DNA of 20,385 nucleotides from an uncultured Victivallales bacterium (GCA_934661375.1 CAKUJH010000044.1:1-20385); one strand, 5' to 3'; numbered from the stretch's first letter, positions 8,819 to 17,006 are shown. Translations and numbers: made by a program. The notes: generated by a model from the letters alone, not told the origin.

Positions 8819-9604
8819 TCACTTGACCATTTTCAGCTTGGCATATTCTTCGTGAACATGATAATTGGTGTATTCCTGTTCCGGAAACGCAGAATTTTCC
8901 TGACGAGGCAGATAACGACCGTAATTATAACGTCCGAAGAAAATCAGCCACGGCACTTCCGGCGACAGTTTTTCGCCTGCCATGTTGATTTCGCTGATCG
9001 GAATCGCCATGACCGCCGTCCATTTTTTATCTTTATCCCAGGAATTGTTCAGGGTGCCGTCCGCCTTGGCGGCAACTTTCAGATCCTTGAACACGACTTT
9101 ATCCGCAAAACTGCTGGGCAGTCCCACATTGCCGCGTCCGTTGAAATAGAATGCGGTTTTATAGCCTGCCGGCGTTACATACATTTCCCAGTACCAGGTC
9201 TTGTTGACCGGTTTCAGGAATACTTCCGCCACATCGCCTTTCAGATAATGGTGCGCCTGATCCGTCATTTCCTCGGCGACGACATCCGAATCCGTGTATT
9301 CGATTCCGACATAGAGATATTTGTCATCCCACAATACCCGGACTTTTCCCGGTTCGGCGACTCCGTTGCGGAAAAATTTCCGGATTTCCGGATGAGCGTT
9401 TTTCCATTGATTGCGAGAATGAACCAGTGTATAGGCAGGAGTTTTCTGCCAGGCAGGATCGTTCAGCGTGCCGTCCAGCTTGATGGGTGTTGCCGTATAC
9501 GTGGCAATCACTTCCGGGCGTTCATTGCAGCAGAGCATGGAGCAGGCACTCTGCGTCAGAGTCAGCAGCGCAGCTGCCGCGGTCATGAGTAAAAGATGTT
9601 TCAT
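8819..9604 (-). CDS. Exported CBM9-like (DOMON-fold) protein, paralogue B
   Basis: A 261-residue protein aligning without gaps to paralogue A: I count 50 differences (about 81% identity), 39 of them between residues 101 and 210. It has the same export signal ending in TQSAC21 and the same CBM9-like landmarks (KLDGTLNDPAW, LWDDKYLYVG, GDVAEVFL, WYWEMYVTP). The start at 9604 is set by AGGAGA 4 nt upstream and by alignment to paralogue A; the open frame extends 69 codons further without support. It is the first gene after the promoter at 9674-9647 and is probably cotranscribed with paralogue A and perhaps the helicase. Confidence 0.86.
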   Translation of the reverse strand: MKHLLLMTAAAALLTLTQSACSMLCCNERPEVIATYTATPIKLDGTLNDPAWQKTPAYTLVHSRNQWKNAHPEIRKFFRNGVAEPGKVRVLWDDKYLYVGIEYTDSDVVAEEMTDQAHHYLKGDVAEVFLKPVNKTWYWEMYVTPAGYKTAFYFNGRGNVGLPSSFADKVVFKDLKVAAKADGTLNNSWDKDKKWTAVMAIPISEINMAGEKLSPEVPWLIFFGRYNYGRYLPRQENSAFPEQEYTNYHVHEEYAKLKMVK

Positions 9605-9632
9605 TCTTTCTCCTGTTGTAAATGAATTTTTG

Positions 9633-9647
9633 TATCCGATTCGGATA
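9633..9647. promoter_or_regulatory. Palindromic operator candidate
   Basis: TATCCGA-T-TCGGATA is a perfect inverted repeat with 7-bp arms and one central base. It touches the -10 element and covers the expected transcription start of the CBM9 pair, the position of a repressor site. The regulator is unknown. Confidence 0.5.
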
Positions 9648-9674
9648 ATATACCCGGCGCGGCGGAAATTGCAA
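9647..9674 (-). promoter_or_regulatory. Promoter of the CBM9-like gene pair
   Basis: On the minus strand TTGCAA (9674-9669) and TATATT (9652-9647) are separated by 16 nt. The same hexamers occur with a 17-nt spacer upstream of pckG, which raises confidence in both. Confidence 0.65.
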
Positions 9675-9720
9675 CAGCCAGTGCAGATATTTTCTGCATT
9701 GACAGCAGAAATTTCCCGGT

Positions 9721-10260
9721 TCAGAGCTTGGAAGGTCCGATGCGGTATATGTAATTTTCTTTGCGGGGCGATGCCGGATTCAACGGCGCGGCGGCATATC
9801 CCAGCGCACAATGCCCGATTCCTTCGTAACTGCCGGAAATGCCCAGCCGTTCCAGAATGGCTTTGCCTTCCGGCCGCTCAAATTCCTCTTTGGCGCGATG
9901 CACCCAGCAGCTGTCCACTCCGCAGGCATGGGCAGCCAGCATCAGATTTCCCATGACCAGGGTTCCGTCATACAGATACGTGGGAATTTCACGGTCGGCA
10001 AGCACTATGATTACGGTTCCCGCTCCATAAAAAGGATCGATTCCCGGGCTGTCCATGATTTCCGCATTGAGACGGGACAGCCGTTTCAGCAATTCCGGGT
10101 CGGTAACGGCAATCATGATGGGGGATTGACGGTTTCTCCCGGTCGCAGCAAAAGTTCCTGCACGCAGGATCCGGTCCAGCACGTCCGGCGGAACAGCCCG
10201 CGAATTGAAATTGCGGCAGCTCCGGCGGGTCTCCATCAGTTTCAGAAAATCTTCATTCAT
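9721..10260 (-). CDS. Nitroreductase-family FMN oxidoreductase
   Basis: A 179-residue single-domain nitroreductase, a family of dimeric FMN enzymes using NAD(P)H to reduce nitro compounds, quinones or related substrates. Landmarks are TRRSCRNF at 11-18 (phosphate-binding Arg residues for FMN), AGTFAATGRNRQSP (about 34-47), and the later GVDSCWVHR and GIGHCALGY segments. Length and layout suit the small anaerobe-type nitroreductases. I chose the ATG at 10260 because AGGAG lies 9 nt upstream; an ATG three codons earlier abuts it. It has its own promoter and follows the terminator of the oad operon. The substrate cannot be read from sequence. Confidence 0.9.
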   Translation of the reverse strand: MNEDFLKLMETRRSCRNFNSRAVPPDVLDRILRAGTFAATGRNRQSPIMIAVTDPELLKRLSRLNAEIMDSPGIDPFYGAGTVIIVLADREIPTYLYDGTLVMGNLMLAAHACGVDSCWVHRAKEEFERPEGKAILERLGISGSYEGIGHCALGYAAAPLNPASPRKENYIYRIGPSKL

Positions 10261-10298
10261 TTGATTCATCTCCTGTTTGGCATTTTCACGATACCGGA

Positions 10299-10327
10299 AA
10301 TATAATGCGTCCGGGTTCAAAAAACAA
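10299..10327 (-). promoter_or_regulatory. Promoter of the nitroreductase gene
   Basis: TTGTTT (10327-10322), a 17-nt spacer and TATATT (10304-10299) on the minus strand, 39 nt before the start codon and just after the upstream terminator. Confidence 0.55.
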
Positions 10328-10337
10328 ATTTTTACCG

Positions 10338-10375
10338 AAAAAAAAGACATGCCGCAAATCAAACGGCATGTCTTT
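10338..10375 (-). terminator. Rho-independent terminator of the oad operon
   Basis: AAAGACATGCCG (10375-10364 on the minus strand) pairs perfectly with CGGCATGTCTTT across a 9-nt loop, and the 3' arm runs into a stretch of T residues down to 10338. It begins 24 nt after the oadB stop codon. Confidence 0.92.
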
Positions 10376-10398
10376 GAATAATGCTTGGGAAAACCGGA

Positions 10399-12174
10399 TC
10401 AGAGTCCGCCCAGTGCCTTCAGCAGAACACCGGCAGCAACAGCAGAACCGATAACTCCCGCCACGTTCGGGCCCATGGCGTGCATGAGCAGGAAGTTGCG
10501 CGGGTCGCTTTCCAGACCGACTTTGTTCACCACGCGGGCGGCCATCGGCACAGCGGAAACGCCAGCCGCGCCGATCAGCGGGTTGATCGGGTCTTTGGAG
10601 CATTTGTTCATGATCTTCGCGAAAATCACACCGGCGGCGGTCGCGGCGGAGAACGCCACAGCACCGAGAATCAGAATGCCGATGGTCTGTTTGGTCAGGA
10701 ACTGGTCCGCGGAAAGTTTCGCGCCGACAGCGGTTCCCAGGAAGATCGTGACAATGTTGATGAGAGCGTTCTGGGCCGTGTCGCTCAGACGGTCCACCAC
10801 ACCGCATTCACGCATCAGGTTGCCGAACATCAGCATACCGATCAGCGGGGCGGCATCCGGCAGCAGATACGCGCAGAGCAGCGTGATCAGCAGCGGGAAA
10901 CAGATTTTTTCCAGTTTGGAAACCGGACGGAGCTGTTTCATTTTGATTTTGCGTTCAGCTTCGGTGGTCAGCAGCTTCATGATCGGGGGCTGAATAATCG
11001 GCACCAGAGCCATGTAGGAATACGCCGCAACCGCAACTGCACCCAGCAGTTTCGGGGACAGCTTGCTGGTCAGGAAGATCGAAGTCGGGCCGTCCGCTCC
11101 GCCGATGATACCGATGGAGGCGGCATCCTTCAGGTCAAACGGAATACCCAGCTTGGACAGCACCAGTGCGCCCAGCAGAGCAAAGAAGATACCGAACTGT
11201 GCCGCACCGCCCAGCAGAGCGGATTTCGGGTTGGAAATCAGCGGACCGAAGTCCGTCATCGCGCCGACACCCATGAAAATCAGCAGCGGGAACACGCCGG
11301 AGTCAATGCCGACGACGTAGACCAGACCGAGCAGTCCGTCCGGTCCGGAAATACCCGCCAGCGGAATGTTCGCCAGCACGGCACCGTAACCGATCGGCAG
11401 AAGCAGCAGCGGTTCGAAACCTTTGGCAATCGCCAGATAAATCAGCAGCAGACCGACTGCCATCATCAGGACACGGCCGAGACCGAGAATCCAGGTGGTG
11501 GAGAAGTTTTCACTGGTCTGGTTGATGATGTCGCAGATACCCGTGCTTTCCCAGAGACCCGCCAGCAGTTCCTTCATGGAACCGAGGCGTTTTTCCGCCA
11601 CGCCTTCCTTCACGGAGTCATGCACCAGCATTTCCGGAGCGAAGTACGCCACAATGGAACCCGGCTTCAGAATGCCCGCCGGATGCAGAGACGGATTCAG
11701 TGCCAGCGGCAGGAAGTTGCCCATGTTTTTCACTTTGGCTTTGCTTCTGCCCGGAATCACCAGAACCATGATTTCACGTCCCGGAGTGATTTTCTGATTG
11801 ACTGCCATCGAAACCGAATAAATCGTCGCGGCAGGCGCATCAATTTCTTCTCCTTTGACGTTTTTCACTCTGTCTTTGTAGACCAGGGCAATACGGCCGT
11901 CGTCAAGACGGAACCACTGGAACAGGTCATCCTCATATTCGTTGAGGTATTTGGCCTGCGTCATCAGTTTGGCTTTCATTTCCGGGGTGAACAGCGTCGC
12001 TTTGTCGCGGCTGGTCAGATCCACCAGATTGTCGCCAATGCCGTTTTTCGGATCTTTGGCAAGAGATACATACGAATCCGCTTTGACAGGCTGAGCCTGG
12101 GCGGTCTGCGCCGCCGGAAGACTCAGACCGGCGAAAAGCGCCAGCGTAAGGAACATAGCAGTGATTTTGCTCAT
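10399..12174 (-). CDS. oadB: Na+-translocating decarboxylase beta subunit with exported N-terminal extension
   Basis: This is the membrane subunit that decarboxylates carboxybiotin and pumps Na+ out. From about residue 200 to 591 it matches OadB: YLAIAKGFEPLLLLPIG, GGADGPT with D361 (the position of the Na+-site Asp203 of Klebsiella OadB), and GPNVAGVIGSAVAAG at the C-terminus, among many hydrophobic segments. Family members are usually about 375-435 residues; this one has 591. The surplus is at the N-terminus: a signal peptide (1-28, ending AQA) and about 170 soluble residues I cannot assign, including MVLVIPGR (136-143). The start follows the oadA stop by 6 nt, with GGAG overlapping that stop 9 nt upstream, indicating coupled translation. 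The specific substrate (oxaloacetate versus a CoA ester) is inferred from OadA and the pckG neighbour. Confidence 0.92.
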   Translation of the reverse strand: MSKITAMFLTLALFAGLSLPAAQTAQAQPVKADSYVSLAKDPKNGIGDNLVDLTSRDKATLFTPEMKAKLMTQAKYLNEYEDDLFQWFRLDDGRIALVYKDRVKNVKGEEIDAPAATIYSVSMAVNQKITPGREIMVLVIPGRSKAKVKNMGNFLPLALNPSLHPAGILKPGSIVAYFAPEMLVHDSVKEGVAEKRLGSMKELLAGLWESTGICDIINQTSENFSTTWILGLGRVLMMAVGLLLIYLAIAKGFEPLLLLPIGYGAVLANIPLAGISGPDGLLGLVYVVGIDSGVFPLLIFMGVGAMTDFGPLISNPKSALLGGAAQFGIFFALLGALVLSKLGIPFDLKDAASIGIIGGADGPTSIFLTSKLSPKLLGAVAVAAYSYMALVPIIQPPIMKLLTTEAERKIKMKQLRPVSKLEKICFPLLITLLCAYLLPDAAPLIGMLMFGNLMRECGVVDRLSDTAQNALINIVTIFLGTAVGAKLSADQFLTKQTIGILILGAVAFSAATAAGVIFAKIMNKCSKDPINPLIGAAGVSAVPMAARVVNKVGLESDPRNFLLMHAMGPNVAGVIGSAVAAGVLLKALGGL

Positions 12175-12180
12175 GACAAC

Positions 12181-14001
12181 TTACTCCGCGATCTCGGCAA
12201 CCGCCTGATCGGTTTCGACAACGTCTTTGACATTGACGAGAATCTTGGACACACGGCCGGCTTTATCGGTCGTGATGGGGGTTTCCATTTTCATGGCTTC
12301 GATGATGACGATCGTGTCGCCGGCGGCAACCGTGGAGCCTTCCTGCGCAACGATCTTGGTCACAGTGCCGGGGATCGGGCTGGTAACCTGGGACGCCGCG
12401 CCGGAACCTGCAGCAGCCGCTTTCGGAGCCGCGGCGCCGGTGCCGACAGCCACGTCGAAGGCTTTGCCGTCCACCGTGACTTTGCCGCCGTTGACCTGCA
12501 CGCTGAAGGTCTTGCCGCCCACGGAAACCGTGTAATCGGATGCGCCCTTCTTGGCAGCGTTCTTTTCTTCCGCATAGCGGATGCCCAGCGGACGGTCGCC
12601 TTTCAGGAAGGCGAGACCTTTGTCGCCGCAGGACGCGATGATGAAGATGTTTTCATCGGTAACCGGCAGCTGGTTGTCTTCCAGAACTTTGGTGGCGGCT
12701 TTGATGCCCAGTTTCGGATTGGCGTCGTTGATTTCAACCACGGATTTGGTGGTGGGTTCGAGATTCAGCTGTTCGGAAGCCCATTTGACCACCTGCGGAT
12801 CCGGCGGAACCGGGGTTTTGCCGAAGTAGCCGAGAACCATTTTGCCGTAACCGTTCGGATCCAGTTTCCAGGAACCGTCGGCGTTCTTGCCCATGACGGC
12901 GTTACGGAACGCCTGCTGGAAGTAGAACTGGGAAACCGGGGTGACGGATGTTCCGAAACCGCCTTTGGCAACCACTTCGCGCATTTCCGCAATGCAGGCA
13001 TCGTATTTGTCGAGGCAGTTGTTGTCGCGCATCATCTGGGTGTTGGCAGTCAGTGCGCCGCCCGGCATCGGGCTGAAGATGATTTCAGGGGAGACCTGCA
13101 TGGATTCCGGCGGCATGAAGTATTTCTTCAGGCAGTCTTTGAAGACTTTTTCGACTTTGAGAATCTTTTCGGGATCGATGTCGAGGGAGTATTCCGTGCC
13201 GCGCAGTCTCTGGTACATGGTGAGAATGTCGGCTTCGCAGGTGCCGCCGGAAAGCGGAGCCATGGCGAGGTCGATGCAGTCCGCACCGGCTTCGATGGCG
13301 GCCATGTTGCAGGCAACCGCCATGCCGGCAGTGTCATGCGTATGGAACTGAATGGTTTTCGTGCCTTTGCCGAATTCTTTATCGAGAATTTCACGGGCCT
13401 GTTTGATGGTTTCGTAAACAGTCGCCGGGGTGGAGGTGCCGGAGGCATCCTTGAACGCCAGAGAATCGAACGGAACGCCGTTCTTGAGAATTTCGTTCAG
13501 ACGGTCGATGTAGAATTTCGGGGTGTGCGCATAGCTTTCATGCAGGTTCGGAGCCAGACCCATCATGGTGATGGTGATCTGGTGTTTCAGTCCGTGTTTC
13601 GCGATGGCGCGTCCGGAAACGTCCAGGTTGCGGATGTCGTTCAGAGCGTCGAAGTTACGGATCGTGGTGATGCCGTGTTTCTTGAACATCTTGGCATGGA
13701 GGTCAATGATGTCGGAGGACTGGGAAGAAAGTCCGACCACGTTGACACCGCGGGAAAGGGTCTGCAGATTGACATCCGCGCCGACCGTTTCACGCCATTT
13801 GTCCATCATTTCGAAAGCATCTTCCTGGCAGTAGAAATAGAGAGCCTGGAAGCGGGCGCCGCCGCCGATTTCGAAATATGTGGTGCCGGCTTCTTTGGCC
13901 GCGATGAGGGCGGGCAGGAAGTCTTCGGTTTTCACGCGGGCTCCGAGACAGGACTGGAAGCCGTCGCGGAAGGAGCAATCCATGTAATTGATTTTTTTCA
14001 T
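12181..14001 (-). CDS. oadA: Biotin-dependent decarboxylase alpha subunit (carboxyltransferase plus biotin carrier)
   Basis: A 606-residue protein with the OadA layout: carboxyltransferase TIM barrel (about 1-300), conserved carboxylase domain (about 300-460), an Ala-rich linker near 525-540 and a biotinyl domain (about 540-606). It transfers CO2 from oxaloacetate to biotin. Visible residues are D8, K184 in FKDASG, metal ligands H220 and H222 in HTHD, and biotinyl Lys571 in EAMKME, 35 residues from the C-terminus. The usual TxxRDAHQS start of the barrel reads DCSFRDGFQS here, replacing the His, so substrate identity is not certain. It is the third gene of birA-oadG-oadA-oadB, 24 nt after oadG. 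The ribosome binding site is weak (AAGAAAG, about 11 nt away). Pyruvate carboxylase subunit B and other transcarboxylase subunits are related alternatives, but the adjacent oadG and oadB argue for decarboxylase. Confidence 0.92.
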   Translation of the reverse strand: MKKINYMDCSFRDGFQSCLGARVKTEDFLPALIAAKEAGTTYFEIGGGARFQALYFYCQEDAFEMMDKWRETVGADVNLQTLSRGVNVVGLSSQSSDIIDLHAKMFKKHGITTIRNFDALNDIRNLDVSGRAIAKHGLKHQITITMMGLAPNLHESYAHTPKFYIDRLNEILKNGVPFDSLAFKDASGTSTPATVYETIKQAREILDKEFGKGTKTIQFHTHDTAGMAVACNMAAIEAGADCIDLAMAPLSGGTCEADILTMYQRLRGTEYSLDIDPEKILKVEKVFKDCLKKYFMPPESMQVSPEIIFSPMPGGALTANTQMMRDNNCLDKYDACIAEMREVVAKGGFGTSVTPVSQFYFQQAFRNAVMGKNADGSWKLDPNGYGKMVLGYFGKTPVPPDPQVVKWASEQLNLEPTTKSVVEINDANPKLGIKAATKVLEDNQLPVTDENIFIIASCGDKGLAFLKGDRPLGIRYAEEKNAAKKGASDYTVSVGGKTFSVQVNGGKVTVDGKAFDVAVGTGAAAPKAAAAGSGAASQVTSPIPGTVTKIVAQEGSTVAAGDTIVIIEAMKMETPITTDKAGRVSKILVNVKDVVETDQAVAEIAE

Positions 14002-14025
14002 TTTGCAAACGTCTTTCTTATTTGA

Positions 14026-14253
14026 TTATTTGGTACTTGCATCAAAAGCGGCTGCCGCAGCGGCTGCGCGCAGGGCGTCATCGCTGCCTGCTGCAGGTTT
14101 TTGGGCTTCCTTTTCCTTGGCTTCGATCTTCGCGGCAAACGGAGCCAGAATCTTGCCCAGCACGTTCATGCAGAAGATCATGATCAGCAGGAAGACGTAC
14201 ACCGTCAACATGCCGATCAGCATCAGTTTCAATCCATCGAGAATCAGTCCCAT
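14026..14253 (-). CDS. oadG: Na+-pumping decarboxylase gamma subunit
   Basis: A 75-residue protein with one membrane helix (about 9-32) followed by a short charged and Ala-rich cytosolic tail, the shape of OadG, which anchors OadA to OadB. Identification rests on size, topology and position just before oadA more than on sequence motifs. AAGGAGA lies about 9 nt before the ATG. It starts 37 nt after the birA stop with no promoter or terminator between, so it is probably cotranscribed with birA. Confidence 0.85.
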   Translation of the reverse strand: MGLILDGLKLMLIGMLTVYVFLLIMIFCMNVLGKILAPFAAKIEAKEKEAQKPAAGSDDALRAAAAAAAFDASTK

Positions 14254-14290
14254 TTTTCAGTTTTCTCCTTAAACTGTGGTTGGTTTTATG

Positions 14291-15082
14291 TTAATTTTTC
14301 TTGTCAAAAAAAGTGTCATATTCAAATGCCGGGAACGAAAGGGATTCCTTGACCAGAGTAACATCGCCGCAGCTGTAACGGCTGATTACCCCGCCTTCCT
14401 CCACAATAAGTTCCCCCGATTCCGCAATGTCTCTGACAAACGGAGAACGGAGTTTTCCGCCGGATGCGTCGGTCAGCTGCACCTGGCGGCCGATGATGAT
14501 GTTGTGTTCTTTCCATTCTGCAAAAAGTTTTTCCGGTGCATTCAGATAAAGCGCGTAATACCGGGCAAGCAGACCCGCCAGCTGACGGATCATTCGTGAG
14601 AGGTCAAAAACTTTTCCGGAAAGAGATTTCAGGGAAGCGGCGGGCTGTCCGACGGCATTCAGATCCGCGCTTTCCATATTGACGTTGATTCCCATGCCGG
14701 CGATGACTCCGCCGATACGGGTGTTAGCGGTATGACATTCACTCAGGATTCCGCAGATTTTCCTGCATCCGGTATAAATGTCGTTCGGCCATTTGATGAA
14801 GAAATATTCACGCGGCAGCTCGCTCTGGAGCAGTTGCAGAACCGCAAGGGAGGCAGTGATCGTGGCATAAAACGGATTCTGTATCTGTTTCATGACCAGC
14901 GAAGCATAAATATTCACTCCGGCAGGCGACGCCCATCTGCGCCCCAGACGTCCGCGTCCGCCTGTCTGCGTTTCCGCACAGACCAGCGTTCCGTCGTCCA
15001 GAGACTCGAAATTGATTTTGGCATAGGAATTCGTGGAATCCACGGTTTCCAGTTCCAGAATGTTGATTTCAGACGTCTGCAT
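14291..15082 (-). CDS. birA: Biotin--[biotin carboxyl carrier protein] ligase, monofunctional
   Basis: A 263-residue biotin-protein ligase that makes biotinyl-5'-AMP and attaches biotin to the carrier lysine, here presumably Lys571 of OadA. The motifs are complete: DSTNSYA (15-21), GRGRLGRRW (42-50) for biotinyl-AMP binding, KWPND (97-101) and GMGINVN (129-135), plus a small C-terminal domain. It lacks the N-terminal helix-turn-helix of E. coli BirA, so it cannot act as a biotin operon repressor. There is no convincing ribosome binding site before the ATG at 15082; a T run sits there instead. An ATG 20 nt upstream is out of frame. It lies between pckG and oadG on the same strand. Confidence 0.94.
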   Translation of the reverse strand: MQTSEINILELETVDSTNSYAKINFESLDDGTLVCAETQTGGRGRLGRRWASPAGVNIYASLVMKQIQNPFYATITASLAVLQLLQSELPREYFFIKWPNDIYTGCRKICGILSECHTANTRIGGVIAGMGINVNMESADLNAVGQPAASLKSLSGKVFDLSRMIRQLAGLLARYYALYLNAPEKLFAEWKEHNIIIGRQVQLTDASGGKLRSPFVRDIAESGELIVEEGGVISRYSCGDVTLVKESLSFPAFEYDTFFDKKN

Positions 15083-15106
15083 AAAAAACTGCTTTGCTTC
15101 ATACGA

Positions 15107-15146
15107 ACAACCCCCGGAAGCAGCTGCCCGCTTCCGGGGAAGTTGT
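15107..15146 (-). other. Strong intercistronic hairpin between pckG and birA
   Basis: CCCCGGAAGC (15112-15121) pairs with GCTTCCGGGG (15130-15139) across an 8-nt loop, and ACAAC (15107-15111) pairs with GTTGT (15142-15146) past an AA bulge. No T run follows directly on the minus strand; the nearest one is about 18 nt later. It could be a partial terminator, an RNase barrier that stabilises pckG mRNA, or both. Confidence 0.65.
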
Positions 15147-15164
15147 GTTATTCAGAAAACCCGA

Positions 15165-17006
15165 TTACTTGTTGATACGGGCTTCGAGAGCTTCCAGCTG
15201 CGCTGCAAGTTCTTTCGGGAGACGGTCAAATTTCTTGTAATGTTCTTTGATCATCTCGACTTCTTTCAGCCAGCCTTCCTTGTCGAAACGCAGAAGTTCA
15301 GCCATATCGGCTTCGGTAACTTCGTTTTCGATGCCGGTACGGTCAATGGCGTCGACGGTCGGCATGTAGCCGATCGGGGTTTCAACCGCTTTGCCTTCGC
15401 CGTCGCAGCGTTCGAAGATCCATTTCAGGACGCGGCTGTTGTCGCCGAATCCGGGCCACAGCCAGCGGCCGTCGGCAGTTTTACGGAACCAGTTGACGCA
15501 GAAAATCTTCGGCAGTTTGGCTCCGGCGACCTTGCCGATTTCCAGCCAGTGCTTGAAGTAATCGCCCATGTTGTAGCCGCAGAACGGCAGCATGGCGAAC
15601 GGGTCGCGGCGGACCGTGCCGGCTTTGACGTCCAGAGCGGCAGCGGTGACTTCGGAACCCACGGAGGAGCCGATCATCACACCATGTTCCCAGGAGAGGG
15701 ACTGGTAGACCAGCGGCAGGGTGGACGGACGGCGTCCGCCGAACAGGAATGCGTCAATCGGCACACCGGCAGGGTCTTCCCAGTTGGAAGCGATGGCGGG
15801 GCAGTTCTTGGCGCGGGCGGAGAAACGGGCGTTCGGGTGAGCGGCTTTGACCGGCTTGCCTTCGGCGTCGGTCTGTCCGGCTTCCCAGACATTGCCCTTC
15901 CAGTCGATGAGTTTTTCACCGGGTTCGAGAGCCACGTCAATGCCTTCCCACCAGATGTCTCCGTTCGGACGCAGAGCGCAGTTGGTGAAGATGGTTTCCT
16001 TCGCGCAGGAAAGCATGGCGTTTTTGTTGGATTTCATGGAGGTTCCGGGCGCAACGCCGAAGAAACCGTTTTCCGGGTTGATGGCGTAGAGACGGCCGTC
16101 TTTGCCGAATTTCATCCAGGCAATATCGTCGCCGATGGTCTCGACTTTCCAGCCGGGGATCGTCGGGATCAGCATGGCAAGGTTGGTCTTGCCGCAGGCG
16201 GACGGGAACGCACCGGTAACGTATTTGACTTCGCCCTTCGGGTTGGTGAGCTTGAGGATGAGCATGTGTTCAGCCATCCAGCCTTCATCGCGGGCCTGAA
16301 CGGACGCGATACGGAGAGCGAGGCATTTTTTACCGAGGATGGCGTTTCCTCCGTAACCGGAACCGAACGACCAGATCTCACGGGTTTCCGGGAACTGGGC
16401 GATGTATTTTTTGTCCATCGGAGCGCAGGGCCAGACGCCATTGTCTTTCGCGCCGTTTTCCAGCGGTTTGCCGACAGAGTGGATGCAGGGAACAAATTCG
16501 CCGTTGTCGCCGAGGACTTCGAGAACTTTGTTGCCGACGCGGGTCATGACGTGCATGTTGATCACGACGTACGGGGAGTCGGTGATTTCCACACCGATTT
16601 TGGCGATATTGGAACCGACAGGACCCATGGAGTAAGGAATCACATACATGGTGCGGCCGTGCATGCAGCCTTTGAAGAGACCACGCAGGGTCTTTTTCAG
16701 TTCAACGGGATCAATCCAGTGGTTGGTCGGACCGGCATCTTCTTCTTTTTCGGAAGCGATGAAGGTACGGGCTTCCACGCGGGCGACGTCGGACGGATCG
16801 CTGCGGAACAGCACGCAGTCAGGACGCAGTTTGCTGTTCAGACGGGTGGCGAGACCGGATTTGACCATTTCATCGCACAGACCGTAGTATTCAGTGTTCG
16901 TACCGTCGCACCAGTAGATGCCTTCCGGTTCGCAGAGTTCCGCCCATTCATTGACCCAGGCAACCAGTTTTGCATGAGCCGGCGGAGTGTTCAGATTTTT
17001 AACCAT
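15165..17006 (-). CDS. pckG: Phosphoenolpyruvate carboxykinase (GTP)
   Basis: A 613-residue GTP-type PEP carboxykinase, which interconverts oxaloacetate + GTP and PEP + CO2 + GDP. The signature FPSACGKTNLAM is present with the family's active-site Cys at 271 inside the P-loop. Other landmarks are HGRTMYVIPYSMGP, GSGYGGNAILGKKC and FLFGGRRP. Length equals the usual ~600-620 of the GTP family and there is no sign of truncation. GGAGG lies 6 nt before the ATG at 17006. It heads the pckG-birA-oadGAB block behind a good promoter. In fermenters the enzyme often runs toward oxaloacetate; with the oad genes downstream it could feed oxaloacetate to the Na+ pump (inference). Confidence 0.97.
   Translation of the reverse strand: MVKNLNTPPAHAKLVAWVNEWAELCEPEGIYWCDGTNTEYYGLCDEMVKSGLATRLNSKLRPDCVLFRSDPSDVARVEARTFIASEKEEDAGPTNHWIDPVELKKTLRGLFKGCMHGRTMYVIPYSMGPVGSNIAKIGVEITDSPYVVINMHVMTRVGNKVLEVLGDNGEFVPCIHSVGKPLENGAKDNGVWPCAPMDKKYIAQFPETREIWSFGSGYGGNAILGKKCLALRIASVQARDEGWMAEHMLILKLTNPKGEVKYVTGAFPSACGKTNLAMLIPTIPGWKVETIGDDIAWMKFGKDGRLYAINPENGFFGVAPGTSMKSNKNAMLSCAKETIFTNCALRPNGDIWWEGIDVALEPGEKLIDWKGNVWEAGQTDAEGKPVKAAHPNARFSARAKNCPAIASNWEDPAGVPIDAFLFGGRRPSTLPLVYQSLSWEHGVMIGSSVGSEVTAAALDVKAGTVRRDPFAMLPFCGYNMGDYFKHWLEIGKVAGAKLPKIFCVNWFRKTADGRWLWPGFGDNSRVLKWIFERCDGEGKAVETPIGYMPTVDAIDRTGIENEVTEADMAELLRFDKEGWLKEVEMIKEHYKKFDRLPKELAAQLEALEARINK

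Noticed and set aside
9691..9711. Hairpin TTTCTGC-N7-GCAGAAA after the nitroreductase gene as a terminator
   Set aside because: The stem is only 7 bp and no T run follows on the minus strand, so I do not call it.
10381..14025. A 1214-codon plus-strand open frame opposite oadA and oadB
   Set aside because: It is rich in Arg, Gln, His and Phe, matches no family and lies fully antisense to two genes with clear catalytic motifs; it is an artefact of their codon usage.
14302..14307. A perfect TTGACA on the minus strand just before oadG, as an oad promoter
   Set aside because: It lies in the last codons of birA, and no -10-like hexamer is found 16-18 nt downstream.
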